The position numbers and the translations under genes are program-made. A DNA stretch of 64,000 nucleotides, from the NCBI RefSeq assembly GCF_004217095.1, contig NZ_SHKO01000001.1:496001-560000 (forward strand). Reading direction: 5' to 3'. Each line of letters begins with the position of its first letter. Position 1 is the stretch's first letter. Below are positions 56,172 through 64,000 of the stretch, in pieces. The notes beneath the pieces are model-generated. The model was not told the DNA's origin. It was given only the letters and a program-made list of their open reading frames with translations, and did no database searches. The DNA is from Advenella incenata. GTDB taxonomy: Bacteria; Pseudomonadota; Gammaproteobacteria; Burkholderiales; Burkholderiaceae_B.

Positions 56172-56215
56172 AAAAAAACACCTTCAAATGCCGTTGTCAG
56201 GCCGTTGAAGGTGTT
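56172..56215 (-). terminator. Intrinsic terminator after the prfC operon
   Basis: On the minus strand AACACCTTCAA (56205-56215) pairs with TTGAAGGTGTT (56177-56187) in eleven perfect pairs, with a further inner GCC/GGC, and is followed by a run of seven T (56172-56178). It lies 44 bp past the stop of the gene at 56259. The gap back to 55993 holds no gene. Confidence 0.9.
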
Positions 56216-56258
56216 GTTTGAACTGCAAAGACGCGTGGTCTTTGTGGTCAGGGAGCGA

Positions 56259-56825
56259 TCAGCGTGACGGGCAGTCGGACACATTGCCCCATGCGTTGTT
56301 CGCGCCGCAATACTGATTGCGTACCCGCGACAGGCAGGCCGGGCGATCGAAAAAGCCCAGGGCGCGACATTCACTCATTGCCTGATGAAAGGCCGGTTCC
56401 CAGTTGCCTGCTTGTGCTGCGCGACCGGCCCGTGGCGAGCGTCGGATAGGGACCATGTCCTGGTCACTGTCGCTGGCATTGCCGCCGTCAAGTGTATCGG
56501 TCGCTTCGCCAGTGGTTATTTCACTATTGGTCGTGGTAACGGCCTGTTCAATGGCCTGCTCGCCTTGTTCTGCGTCCACGCGCCATTGAACCGGATCCGG
56601 CAGTTTGGGAACGCCCTGGGCACCGCTCATCAGCGGCTGCTGGGGTTGCAGTTGAACAGGACGACCTTGTGCATCCACCATGGGATTTGGATCGGACTCC
56701 ATGACGTTAGGCACATTGGCAGAGACCGGTGCGTGCTCGATCAGCCAGTCTCCCGCCTGCAGGCCGCCCCATGTGGCTACGCCAGCCACAATGAGAAGGG
56801 ACAAAAATAATAAACGCCAGGACAT
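56259..56825 (-). CDS. Unknown membrane-anchored protein with four C-terminal cysteines
   Basis: 188 aa. I do not recognise it. Start at 56825 has GAGGT seven bases before. One N-terminal helix (LLFLSLLIVAGVATWGGLQA) acts as an anchor or uncleaved signal. A Pro/Gln-rich periplasmic part follows with PVQWRVDAEQGEQ, and the C-terminal end has four Cys (MSECRALGFFDRPACLSRVR, then NQYCGANNAWGNVSDC), spaced as for two disulfides in the periplasm. Starts 30 bp after prfC, likely co-transcribed, and ends before a strong terminator. A similar Cys-rich tail is common among betaproteobacterial conserved unknowns. Confidence 0.82.
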   Translation of the reverse strand: MSWRLLFLSLLIVAGVATWGGLQAGDWLIEHAPVSANVPNVMESDPNPMVDAQGRPVQLQPQQPLMSGAQGVPKLPDPVQWRVDAEQGEQAIEQAVTTTNSEITTGEATDTLDGGNASDSDQDMVPIRRSPRAGRAAQAGNWEPAFHQAMSECRALGFFDRPACLSRVRNQYCGANNAWGNVSDCPSR

Positions 56826-56855
56826 CTGCATACCTCGGTTGTAATTCGGCCAATT

Positions 56856-58472
56856 TTAGCCGTTTTCCCCAAATACTTTGCCGCCATGTTCACGCATGGC
56901 GTGAAAATTAATCTCCGGATTCAGTTCCTGCGCCACCCGCAACTGCGCGGGCGAAGTAATCAGGAACGCCAGTGCATCCACCACATCGTAGGCAATATGT
57001 GCTGCATTGCTGTCGATGAACTTCTTGAGCGCTTTCGGGTTCTCGCTGGTGACCCAGCGCGCCATGGTATAGCGCGAGGGGATCATGCGGGCGTCGGCGC
57101 CGTATTCTGTCTTGAGGCGATGCGCCACAACTTCGAACTGCAGTTGCCCGACGGCGCCCAGCAGCAAAGCGCCGCCCGCGGCTTGCGGACGGAATACCTG
57201 AATTGCCCCTTCCTCGCCCAGTTGGGTCAGGCCGGTGCGCAACTGCTTGGTGCGCAGGGGATCCTTGACTTCCACGGCCTGGAACAGCTCCGGGGCAAAG
57301 AACGGCAAACCGGTAAACTGTAAGGTTTCGCCTTCAGTCAGGACATCGCCCAACTGCAGCACGCCATGGTTGGGAATACCAATCACGTCGCCGGCATAGG
57401 CTTCATCAAGCAGGTCACGTCGCTGGGACAGGAACGACACCACGTTATTGGGGCGGATTTCCTTGCCGGTACGACTCACTTTCAGGCGCATACCACGCTC
57501 AAAGCGACCGGAACTGACACGGACAAACGCGACCCGGTCCCGATGCGCAGGGTCCATATTAGCCTGAACTTTGAATACAACCCCTGAAAATTTGGTTTCA
57601 TCAGGTTGCACGACGCGCTGCAGGGCCTGCCGCGCGCCTGGTCTGGGCGCCCATTCCACCAACGTATCCAGTACTTCCTGCACGCCGAAGTTGTTGATGG
57701 CAGAGCCGAAAAACACCGGCGTCTGCTTGCCCGCCAGAAAAGCTTCGTGTTCGAAGGTCGGCGCGGCGTCCTGCAGCAGATCGATCTCTTCCCTGGCCTT
57801 GTCGAACGCGCTGCCGAAACGGCGGCTGATCTCAGGGTTGTCCAGGCCGTCAATGATATCTTCGTCATTGTTGCGGCGTTGCTGGCCGGCGCGGAAAATA
57901 CGCATGCGATTGCGTCGTATATCGAACACGCCACCAAATGATTTGCCCATACCCACGGGCCAGGAAAACGGCACGGCGTCCATGCCCAGATGCGATTCGA
58001 TTTCGGCCAGCAAATCCAGCGGTTCCTGAACCTCACGGTCCATTTTGTTGATGAACGTAATAATAGGCGTGTTGCGTGCACGGCACACCTGCAACAGGCG
58101 AATCGTCTGCGGTTCGATACCGTTGGCCGCGTCAATCACCATCAGCGCAGCATCCACGGCAGTCAATACCCGATAAGTGTCTTCGGAGAAGTCCTGGTGG
58201 CCCGGCGTGTCCAGCAGATTGATCACGCAGTCGCGATATTCCATCTGCATGACAGAAGAAGCCACCGAGATTCCACGCTGTTTCTCGATCTCCATCCAGT
58301 CTGAAGACGCGTGCCGACTGGCCTTGCGCGCCTTGACGCTGCCAGCAATCTGAATCGCACCCGCGAACAGCAGCAGTTTTTCAGTTAATGTGGTTTTACC
58401 GGCATCGGGGTGAGAAATAATCGCAAAAGTCCGACGGCGGGCGACTTCCTGCGGAATGGAATGAGTAGACAT
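56856..58472 (-). CDS. prfC: Peptide chain release factor 3
   Basis: Translational GTPase, 538 aa, that removes RF1/RF2 from the ribosome after peptide release. G1 is ISHPDAGKTTLTEKLLLFAG, the RF3 signature SVKARKASRHASSDWMEIEK follows, G3 is LDTPGHQDFSEDTYR, and G4 is TFINKMDREVQEPLDLL. Domain II and the C-terminal domain end near EINFHAMREHGGKVFGENG, which is typical. ATG at 58472; no strong ribosome site. Confidence 0.97.
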   Translation of the reverse strand: MSTHSIPQEVARRRTFAIISHPDAGKTTLTEKLLLFAGAIQIAGSVKARKASRHASSDWMEIEKQRGISVASSVMQMEYRDCVINLLDTPGHQDFSEDTYRVLTAVDAALMVIDAANGIEPQTIRLLQVCRARNTPIITFINKMDREVQEPLDLLAEIESHLGMDAVPFSWPVGMGKSFGGVFDIRRNRMRIFRAGQQRRNNDEDIIDGLDNPEISRRFGSAFDKAREEIDLLQDAAPTFEHEAFLAGKQTPVFFGSAINNFGVQEVLDTLVEWAPRPGARQALQRVVQPDETKFSGVVFKVQANMDPAHRDRVAFVRVSSGRFERGMRLKVSRTGKEIRPNNVVSFLSQRRDLLDEAYAGDVIGIPNHGVLQLGDVLTEGETLQFTGLPFFAPELFQAVEVKDPLRTKQLRTGLTQLGEEGAIQVFRPQAAGGALLLGAVGQLQFEVVAHRLKTEYGADARMIPSRYTMARWVTSENPKALKKFIDSNAAHIAYDVVDALAFLITSPAQLRVAQELNPEINFHAMREHGGKVFGENG

Positions 58473-58872
58473 CTAGGGCTATTTTCTGAATTTGAAGATG
58501 GGAGCAAGGGCGAATATGCCCGAAGGATGGGCCTATTGCCTGCAAACCCCACATGTTAAACGTAATTGGTGTATTTGGTCTCGGAAACGGGGCTGGACGC
58601 AAATGATTCATCCGGCATGCATTGCTGCGGTCGGCCGCCGGTGGGCGGGCTGCTGGTCGATTGCACCAGACGATATCCGGTTCAGGCTGGCTGCACTTGC
58701 GGATAGCAGGCACCGCCTGTGTTGTCGGCAAGGGCATACAATAGTCGCTGCTGACGATTATTTATGGCCATAGCAAGACAAGGCTTCATACCCTGTCTGC
58801 GGTCGAGCTGATGGCGCTGATCAACAATGAATGGTTATGCCAATAATACGGGAAATCGGGCGTTGTGGCCCG
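58473..58872. other. Intergenic region between prfC and nhaA
   Basis: No gene is seen in this 400-bp gap. The end nearest nhaA has CGGGC (58857-58861) and GCCCG (58868-58872) around a 6-base loop, right after the nhaA stop on the minus strand, with no U-run: a weak terminator at best. The prfC promoter should lie here but I find no good -35/-10 pair. Confidence 0.4.
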
Positions 58873-60030
58873 CTACTGGTTTTCTTTGGCGCTGAAAAAC
58901 AGAATAAAGTACCCGAGGACGGCCGCAAGCACCGAGCCAGCAAAGACGCCGATCTTGGCCAGATCCTGCACCGCCGGGTCAGTAAACGCCAGGGCGCCGA
59001 TGAACAGGCTCATGGTAAAGCCGATACCGCACAACATGGCCACGCCGTAGATCTGCGGCCAGCTGGCCCGTTCCGGTTTTTTGACCAGGCCGAATTTGAC
59101 CGTCAGCCAGACCAGTCCGAAAATGCCCAGTTGCTTGCCCAGGAACAGGCCTGCAGCGATGCCCAGCACGACCGGGTGTCCCAACTGGCTCCAGGAAAGT
59201 CCCGCGAACGAGACGCCGGCGTTGGCAAAGCCAAAAATGGGCACGATCAAAAATGCAACCCACGGCGACAGGCCGTGTTCCCATTTAAGCAGCGGGCTGG
59301 CGTTCGTATCCTGGTTTTTGCCAGACATGGGCAGCGTCAGCGCCAGCGCGACGCCGGCCAGCGTGGCATGGATGCCGGATTTGAGTACGAACCACCACAT
59401 GAACACGCCCAGGATGGCGTAGGGCAGGGTGCGCACGACGTTGCTGCGGTTCAGCAGTACCAGCGCGATAAGGGTACCTGCAGCCAGTGCAAGATACATA
59501 CTTTGTATTTCTGCCGTGTAAAACAGGGCGATCACGACAATGGCAATGAGATCGTCAATAATGGCCAGCGCAGTCAGAAACACCTTCAGCGAAGTAGGTA
59601 CGCGGGAACCAAGCAGCGCCAGCACGCCAAGCGCAAAGGCGATATCGGTTGCTGCCGGCACAGCCCAGCCGCGGATTTGTTGCGGATCGTGATAGTTAAA
59701 GGCAAGGTAGATCAGGGCCGGGGCGACCACACCTGCAATAGCGGCCATGCAAGGGAGCAGCCGCTTCTGGTTGGTGGATAATTCTCCGGTCAGCAATTCC
59801 CGTTTGACTTCCAGGCCCACATAGAGAAAAAACACGGCCATCAGCCCGTCATTGATCCAATGCAGAACCGACAGGCCAGCCACATAGCTCGACAGTGTCG
59901 AGAAATAGCCATCGGCCATGGCGGAATTGGCAAGCCAGATGCCCAGCACGGCCGTCACCATCAGGATGATGCCCGAGGCTGGCTCGCTATTGAAAAAATG
60001 GACGACTTTTTGCGGAAGGTAGCGTTTCAT
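58873..60030 (-). CDS. nhaA: Na+/H+ antiporter NhaA
   Basis: 385 aa (E. coli 388), 12 membrane helices. It exports Na+ for two H+ and is active at high pH. The ion-binding aspartate pair is in LTALAIIDDLIAIVVIALFY; other signatures are SGIILMVTAVLGIWLANSAM, DGLMAVFFLYVGLEVKREL and AVPAATDIAFALGVLALLG. No regulator gene is adjacent. Ribosome site unclear. Confidence 0.97.
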   Translation of the reverse strand: MKRYLPQKVVHFFNSEPASGIILMVTAVLGIWLANSAMADGYFSTLSSYVAGLSVLHWINDGLMAVFFLYVGLEVKRELLTGELSTNQKRLLPCMAAIAGVVAPALIYLAFNYHDPQQIRGWAVPAATDIAFALGVLALLGSRVPTSLKVFLTALAIIDDLIAIVVIALFYTAEIQSMYLALAAGTLIALVLLNRSNVVRTLPYAILGVFMWWFVLKSGIHATLAGVALALTLPMSGKNQDTNASPLLKWEHGLSPWVAFLIVPIFGFANAGVSFAGLSWSQLGHPVVLGIAAGLFLGKQLGIFGLVWLTVKFGLVKKPERASWPQIYGVAMLCGIGFTMSLFIGALAFTDPAVQDLAKIGVFAGSVLAAVLGYFILFFSAKENQ

Positions 60031-60243
60031 GGGGAAGGGGCTTGGATGCTGCGGTAAACGTAAAAGGCTAACATAAATTCAGCTTTGCGTAAGCTTATTG
60101 GAGCAAGATGAGGCCGGTTTTTCGGGCGCAGCTTGTGCGTGGGCACTGAACGGCGCACGGGCTTGCCGTATATGGCCCCATCGGCTTATGAACTTGCCGG
60201 TATGGAGCAGGTCATCTGGTAAAAACGGTTATCAACAGCGATA

Positions 60244-60990
60244 TCAGGCCGGCATGGGCAGGACCCCATCGACCAGAAAAAAGCCGATGCCGTAGGTCAT
60301 GACTTTGCCGGAGCGCAGCTGTGTGAACGATACCTGGTCCGCACTGACCTCGCCAAACCACTGGTTGGTCTCTTGTGGTTTTTTTTGTTTGAATGCCATG
60401 GGGGAAAAAAGGGCAACGCACAGGCCCTGTTCAGGGTCGCGGGCCGAGCAGTATTCGAAGGCTTGCACGTTGGCGGCGCGCATGGCACTGCCTAACTGTT
60501 GAGCCGCCTGGTAATTGACCGGATCAGTCAGTTCGGCCTGATACTGATCAAACGGTGGTTCCTGAAGCTGTATCCCTTTTTCTGTGCCGTAGCGCACCGA
60601 AAAAAGCGTATGTTCGCTGCGGATCCTGTCTTTGATCGGCGTGCCATCCATTGAGTGCCAGAACACAAAACGATAGAAGGCGCTTTCGGCCAACACCGCG
60701 CCGATATTCTTGCCTCCATAGAACAGGCTGCGTTCGTGCACGCGGCCAAAGCGCGACCCCCATTTGAGCGGCGGGTAGCGGAACGGCGTTTTGAGTAGAT
60801 AATGCAGGGGATCGCAGTCTGGTTGCGAAATGGGCTTGGCCTGGTCCAGCATCTGTTCCAGCAGGGCCTGTTCGTCCAGCGTGTCTACATAGCCCAACGT
60901 GGCAATCTGCTCCTGGCTTTCCACAAGCCGGTACAGCTTGCCATCAATAGACCGGATATGGTCTGGGCCGTTGCAGGCTTGCCAGATCAT
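60244..60990 (-). CDS. RES-domain toxin of an Xre/RES toxin-antitoxin system
   Basis: 248 aa. The RES domain is recognised by LYRLVESQEQIATLGYVD, LKTPFRYPPLKWGSRFG, NIGAVLAESAFYRFVFW and the C-terminal PEQGLCVALFSPMAF, giving conserved Arg, Glu and Ser. RES toxins cut NAD+ (phosphorolysis or hydrolysis) or ADP-ribosylate PRPP synthetase. The ATG overlaps the antitoxin stop by one base (TAATG), so it is coupled. It is longer than the short RES type (~160 aa), having an N-terminal extension of ~70 residues. Confidence 0.92.
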   Translation of the reverse strand: MIWQACNGPDHIRSIDGKLYRLVESQEQIATLGYVDTLDEQALLEQMLDQAKPISQPDCDPLHYLLKTPFRYPPLKWGSRFGRVHERSLFYGGKNIGAVLAESAFYRFVFWHSMDGTPIKDRIRSEHTLFSVRYGTEKGIQLQEPPFDQYQAELTDPVNYQAAQQLGSAMRAANVQAFEYCSARDPEQGLCVALFSPMAFKQKKPQETNQWFGEVSADQVSFTQLRSGKVMTYGIGFFLVDGVLPMPA

Positions 60991-61361
60991 TACACTTTAC
61001 CGCGGATGGCATCAACAAACTGCAGCACCGTGGTCATTCCCTGGATGGTTTCAATTTGGGCTGCAGGGATGCCGCCGGTGATTTTGTTTGGGGAACGCAT
61101 GAAGTGGCGGATCCATTCCTGGTCGCCGCCCGTGAGGGCGAAGAGGGCGCGGGCAAGACGCAACAACAACAAGGCCAGTTCACCCTGCTTGCTGTCAGGG
61201 TCCAGCGATGCGGTGGTTTTGAGGCGGCTGATTGCGGTGCGGTGCATGCCCAGCACCGCGGCCAGCTCTGCCTGCTTTAAGCCGAGTTGTTCGGCAGCGC
61301 GCAACACTGCCTTGGCCAGAACGGTTTCAGGCGCAGGTTTGGGTTGTTGCAATGCAGTCAT
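60990..61361 (-). CDS. Xre/MbcA/ParS-type antitoxin (DUF2384)
   Basis: 123 aa from the ATG with GGAGG upstream; the frame runs further but without support. N-terminal helix-turn-helix LKQAELAAVLGMHRTAISRL (Xre), then the C-terminal toxin-binding part ELALLLLRLARALFALTGGD with WIRHFMRSPNKITGGIPAAQ, the DUF2384 signature. It would neutralise the RES toxin and repress its promoter through the palindrome at 61405-61425. Confidence 0.93.
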   Translation of the reverse strand: MTALQQPKPAPETVLAKAVLRAAEQLGLKQAELAAVLGMHRTAISRLKTTASLDPDSKQGELALLLLRLARALFALTGGDQEWIRHFMRSPNKITGGIPAAQIETIQGMTTVLQFVDAIRGKV

Positions 61362-61404
61362 GGCTAAGCCTCCGATGGGTGAGACGTTAGTGCAAGTATA
61401 GCTC

Positions 61405-61432
61405 ATTTGTGCGTATTGCACAAATTATTATA
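61405..61432 (-). promoter_or_regulatory. Toxin-antitoxin promoter with adjacent operator
   Basis: A minus-strand -10 TATAAT lies at 61427-61432. Directly downstream is the inverted repeat ATTTGTGC (61405-61412) and GCACAAAT (61418-61425), eight-base arms around five bases. An Xre antitoxin dimer bound there would block the promoter. The -35 is weak. Confidence 0.75.
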
Positions 61433-61542
61433 AAAAGTGCTATTTGAACATTAGAGGGGCCGTTGTTGAAAATGCGAGGCAGGTTGCCTACGGCTGCGAC
61501 AGCTTGCCAGCTGCCTCCTCCAGGTCTACCCCCGGCCGGCTG

Positions 61543-61602
61543 TCAGCGACCTGAAGCGCCACCGCCCGAACCACCACTGAAGCCGTTGCCACCACCAACC
61601 AT
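61543..61602 (-). pseudogene. Possible remnant of a TPM-protein glycine-rich C-terminus
   Basis: Read on the minus strand, a 19-codon stretch gives MVGGGNGFSGGSGGGASGR then stop, resembling the Gly/Ser tail of the TPM-domain protein at 62548 (which ends GGSSGGGGASGGW). Nothing of the TPM domain itself remains. It may be a decayed inverted partial copy, or chance from a Pro-rich plus-strand composition. The rest of the 494-bp gap (61362-61855) holds only the toxin-antitoxin control region. Confidence 0.3.
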
Positions 61603-61855
61603 CAATCGTCAATCATCAGCCATCCGTTACCCGGCTGCCGGTCATCGCTGCCGGTGAGGGGCGCACAAGCGACGACTGCCGCAGCATCGCAACAGACCAG
61701 CATTGTGGGCAGCACGTCACGCCAAACTGCTAAATTTAATGAAATTAACACTCTGCAACGCGTTTGCAGGGGGTCAATTGCATCGGCCTGCAAAAAAACG
61801 GCTATGATTAGGACATTATTTTTTCCGATTCACTACCTTACGGGTTGCTACCAAC

Positions 61856-62548
61856 ATGAAACGATTTTTCGGAATGATCTGCGCATTGATGATGGCCGTG
61901 TTTTTGTCCGGTTGCGGTTATAACCAGATCCAGACGCTGGATGAGCAGGTCAAGGCGGCCTGGTCAGAGACGCTTAACCAGTATCAACGTCGTGCAGACC
62001 TGGTTCCCAAGATTGTCGCCAGTGTAAATGCCTATATGGTCAACGAGCGCGAAGTGCTCACCCAGGTCACCGAGGCGCGCTCCAAAGTGGGCACTGTACA
62101 GATTTCTGCCGATACGATTCCCACGCAGGAACAGTTGCAACAGTTTCAGGCCGCCCAGAACCAGTTGGGTTCTGCACTGTCGCGCCTGATCGCCGTATCG
62201 GAAAACTATCCGCAACTGAAGGCCGACGCCCTGTTTCGTGACCTGAATGCGCAACTGGAAGGGACCGAAAACCGGATCGCTACTGCACGTGGCCGCTACA
62301 TCAAGGACGTCCAGGCATATAACACGCTGATTCGCCAGTTCCCGACCCTGATCACCGCCAAGATAATGGGCTATCAGGTCAAGCCCAATTTCGGAACCGA
62401 TAATCAGGACGAAATCATGCGCAATCCCGAGGTTAAATTTGACACGGGCGCCCGCGCGCCCGCGGGTAATGCCGCACCGGCTCAGCCTGCGCCCGCTCAG
62501 CCCGCACCCGCTCAGCCCGCACCCGCTCAGCCCGCACCCGCTCAGTAA
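61856..62548 (+). CDS. lemA: LemA-family lipoprotein with PAPAQ repeat tail
   Basis: 230 aa. Lipoprotein signal MKRFFGMICALMMAVFLSGC with lipobox LSGC. The LemA coiled-coil domain follows: YNQIQTLDEQVKAAWSETLN, QYQRRADLVPKIVASVNAYM, and AYNTLIRQFPTLITAKIMGY. The last ~25 residues are PAPAQ repeats from a 15-bp DNA tandem. LemA proteins are of unclear function and often stand with TPM-domain genes, as here. The stop overlaps the next start as TAATG. Confidence 0.94.
   Translation: MKRFFGMICALMMAVFLSGCGYNQIQTLDEQVKAAWSETLNQYQRRADLVPKIVASVNAYMVNEREVLTQVTEARSKVGTVQISADTIPTQEQLQQFQAAQNQLGSALSRLIAVSENYPQLKADALFRDLNAQLEGTENRIATARGRYIKDVQAYNTLIRQFPTLITAKIMGYQVKPNFGTDNQDEIMRNPEVKFDTGARAPAGNAAPAQPAPAQPAPAQPAPAQPAPAQ
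62474..62545 (+). repeat. 15-bp tandem repeat in lemA
   Basis: CCCGCACCCGCTCAG occurs three times exactly (62501-62515, 62516-62530, 62531-62545). One variant (CCTGCGCCCGCTCAG, 62486-62500) and a partial unit precede it. Each unit codes for PAPAQ; gain or loss of units keeps the frame, and so the tail length may vary between strains. Confidence 0.9.
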
Positions 62549-63507
62549 TGCTACTTTCTGCCGTTTTCCAATCCCGCGGATCGAGTGTCATGTGTCGTTT
62601 GCAATCGCTGTTTCGCCTCCTGATTCTGCTGGTTGCGGTGGCCGGTTTTGCGCCGGCCATGGCGCAACAGGACGTACCGGTGCCGCAACTGACTGCAAGA
62701 GTGACCGATACCACAGGTACGCTCGATCAAGGGCAGAAGGAGGCGCTTGAAGCCAAGCTCAAGGCGCTGGAAGAAAACAAAGGCGCGCAGGTGTTTGTAC
62801 TGATGGTCCCCACCGTGCAGCCCGATACCGTCGAGAGTTATTCGCGCCGCGCATTCGATCAATGGAAAGTGGGTCGCGCCAATGTTGATGACGGTATCCT
62901 GTTTCTGATCGCCAAGGATGACAGGCGCATGCGACTGGAGGTCGGCTACGGGCTGGAAGGGGCGGTGCCGGATGCACTGGCCTCGCGCATTATCAATGAT
63001 TATGTCGCCCCGCATTTCAAGACCAATGATTATGCCGGGGGCGTCAATGCCGGTGTCACGGCTCTGGTATCGCTGATCGAGAACGAGGCGCTGCCTGCGC
63101 CGGAAAAAAAGCAGGCCGGCGATGGCGAGTTTGATGAAGGCCTGTTTGGTGCGTTGGGCCCCATGCTGATGTTCGGTTTTTTTCTGATCGCATTTTTTCC
63201 ACCCGTGATCAGCGCAGTAGCGGCCGGCGTCATGTTGTTTGCAATTACCGGCAATATTATATGGGCAGGGCTGGCCGCCATTGCGGCATTGGTCATCAGC
63301 GGCATTGCCCGAAAAATTGTCCCCCGTGGCGCAGTGCGCGGAGCACGGCGTAACGGCGCCATTCTTGGCGGTGGTCTGGGCGGCCTGGGCGGTGGCTTTG
63401 GTGCCGGACGCGGCGGTGGTGGTTTCGGAGGGGGCGGCTTCGGCGGTGGGTTTGGTGGCGGCGGTGGCGGCAGCAGCGGTGGCGGAGGAGCTTCAGGTGG
63501 CTGGTAA
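62548..63507 (+). CDS. TPM-domain membrane protein (YgcG family)
   Basis: 319 aa from the ATG that overlaps the lemA stop. An in-frame ATG at 62590 (MCRLQSLFRLLILLVAVAGF) gives a more typical signal peptide. The TPM domain has RVTDTTGTLDQGQKEALEAK, GAQVFVLMVPTVQPDTVESY, DDGILFLIAKDDRRMRLEVG and YGLEGAVPDALASRIINDYV. Two or three membrane helices follow (residues ~205-260), then a Gly-rich end with FGGG repeats and GASGGW. TPM proteins are exported and anchored; some have phosphatase activity or aid photosystem or respiratory assembly. Role here unknown. Confidence 0.92.
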   Translation: MLLSAVFQSRGSSVMCRLQSLFRLLILLVAVAGFAPAMAQQDVPVPQLTARVTDTTGTLDQGQKEALEAKLKALEENKGAQVFVLMVPTVQPDTVESYSRRAFDQWKVGRANVDDGILFLIAKDDRRMRLEVGYGLEGAVPDALASRIINDYVAPHFKTNDYAGGVNAGVTALVSLIENEALPAPEKKQAGDGEFDEGLFGALGPMLMFGFFLIAFFPPVISAVAAGVMLFAITGNIIWAGLAAIAALVISGIARKIVPRGAVRGARRNGAILGGGLGGLGGGFGAGRGGGGFGGGGFGGGFGGGGGGSSGGGGASGGW

Positions 63508-63994
63508 TAAATGGGAATGGCTGGGGCTCGATGGCCTCGATGGCTGGTGGCTGTCGCGGCGCGTGTTTACGCACGCCATGATGGAGCGGCTGACTGGCGA
63601 AATACGCAAGAGTGAAGCGCGCCATGCCGGCGAGTTGGTGCTGGCAATTGAACATGACACACCGGGGCACAGCCGGGAGACCTCTATCCGGGCGCTGGAA
63701 GTATTTGGCCGCCTGAAGGTATGGGACACGCCTATGCGTACCGGCCTGTTGCTATATATCTCTTTGAATAAACATAAATTCGAAATTGTCGCCGATCGCG
63801 GTATTGGCGTGGATCCGAAGCAATGGGATGACATTTGCACGATATTGCAAACGCGTTTTGCCGCCAGACAATACGAACAGGGGTTGCTGCAGGCGATCGC
63901 TGCTATCGAAGCAGTATTGCAGACCTCGTGTGGCGGGCAGCCGTCAGGCGACGATGGGCGTAATCATCTGCCGGATGCGCCTGTCCTGTTGTAA
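63497..63994 (+). CDS. Second TPM-domain protein, soluble
   Basis: 165 aa. GTG start inside the end of the previous gene; the GGAGGAG ribosome site (63484-63490) that belongs to it is made by that gene's Gly codons. The frame extends upstream but would encode only an antisense-like shadow. TPM-like blocks: WWLSRRVFTHAMMERLTGEI, HAGELVLAIEHDTPG, TGLLLYISLNKHKFEIVADR and QGLLQAIAAIEAVLQ. No signal peptide or helix, so it is probably cytosolic or works with the membrane-bound TPM partner. Co-translated with the gene upstream. Confidence 0.9.
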   Translation: MAGNKWEWLGLDGLDGWWLSRRVFTHAMMERLTGEIRKSEARHAGELVLAIEHDTPGHSRETSIRALEVFGRLKVWDTPMRTGLLLYISLNKHKFEIVADRGIGVDPKQWDDICTILQTRFAARQYEQGLLQAIAAIEAVLQTSCGGQPSGDDGRNHLPDAPVLL

Positions 63995-64000
63995 GCAGAC

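Overview
The window reads as ordinary chromosome from a betaproteobacterium of the Burkholderiales, most likely Alcaligenaceae and probably Advenella or a close relative. Support comes from moderately high G+C, the argS - SPOR protein - dsbA order, an orphan Bug-family (tripartite tricarboxylate transporter) binding protein, the LiuR-type leucine catabolic operon that contains aceK, and the LeuA type. The genus call is by protein resemblance only. No rRNA, tRNA, CRISPR array, prophage or insertion sequence was recognised.

Layout. 1-8.2 kb: hemN (cut by the window edge), topB with a histone-like Lys/Ala tail, a large membrane fusion protein (DUF2157/DUF4401/GDYXXLXY), gluQ and smg. 9-10.6 kb: an argD-like aminotransferase and a small unknown gene, each followed by hairpins. 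10.7-20.8 kb: the leucine/isovalerate catabolic block, read on the minus strand as ivd, aceK, thiolase, methylcrotonyl-CoA carboxylase beta and alpha. The MerR-type regulator LiuR and a divergent metallo-beta-lactamase-fold hydrolase are next to it. Two near-identical palindromes each fill the 18-bp spacer of a -35/-10 pair, the typical layout of a MerR-family target. 21.1-27.8 kb: a compact plus-strand operon (flavin reductase, GST, carboxymuconolactone-decarboxylase-like protein, LigI-like hydrolase, double acyl-CoA dehydrogenase, CaiB/BaiF CoA-transferase) ending in a clear intrinsic terminator; its substrate is unknown. 28.1-34.9 kb: a second CoA-thioester gene group (LysR, an SDR without the catalytic Tyr-Lys pair, MaoC hydratase, Bug binding protein, second CoA-transferase, enoyl-CoA hydratase, GntR/UTRA regulator).

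35-42.4 kb: LysE exporter, metC, the PLP pair yggS-pdxY, and argS-SPOR-dsbA. 42.4-46.7 kb: a Sec-signalled Rhs protein whose C-terminal 409 residues form a Tle1-like DUF2235 lipase domain with the full catalytic triad visible. No immunity gene is adjacent. 46.8-50.6 kb: a DUF1840 gene, then leuA preceded by a 52-codon leader ORF with four consecutive Leu codons, mutually exclusive RNA stems and a promoter whose predicted start is the A of the leader ATG; then an unknown two-helix membrane protein only 17 bp from divergent rpoN. 52.2-53.7 kb: bfd with a Fur-like box, and a bacterioferritin that keeps the haem Met but has lost four of six ferroxidase ligands. 53.8-56 kb: an MFS exporter divergent from a SufR-like Cys-containing regulator. 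56.2-60 kb: an unknown Cys-rich protein, prfC and nhaA. 60.2-61.4 kb: a RES/Xre toxin-antitoxin pair with an autoregulatory palindrome. 61.8-64 kb: lemA and two TPM-domain genes, overlapping or coupled.

The most notable signals are the leaderless leucine attenuator of leuA, the LiuR promoter pair that adds the MBL-fold enzyme to the regulon, the ferroxidase-less bacterioferritin, the orphan Rhs-lipase, and the two undescribed CoA-thioester catabolic groups. No calculation or database search was run; all assignments rest on reading the sequence and knowledge of the families.
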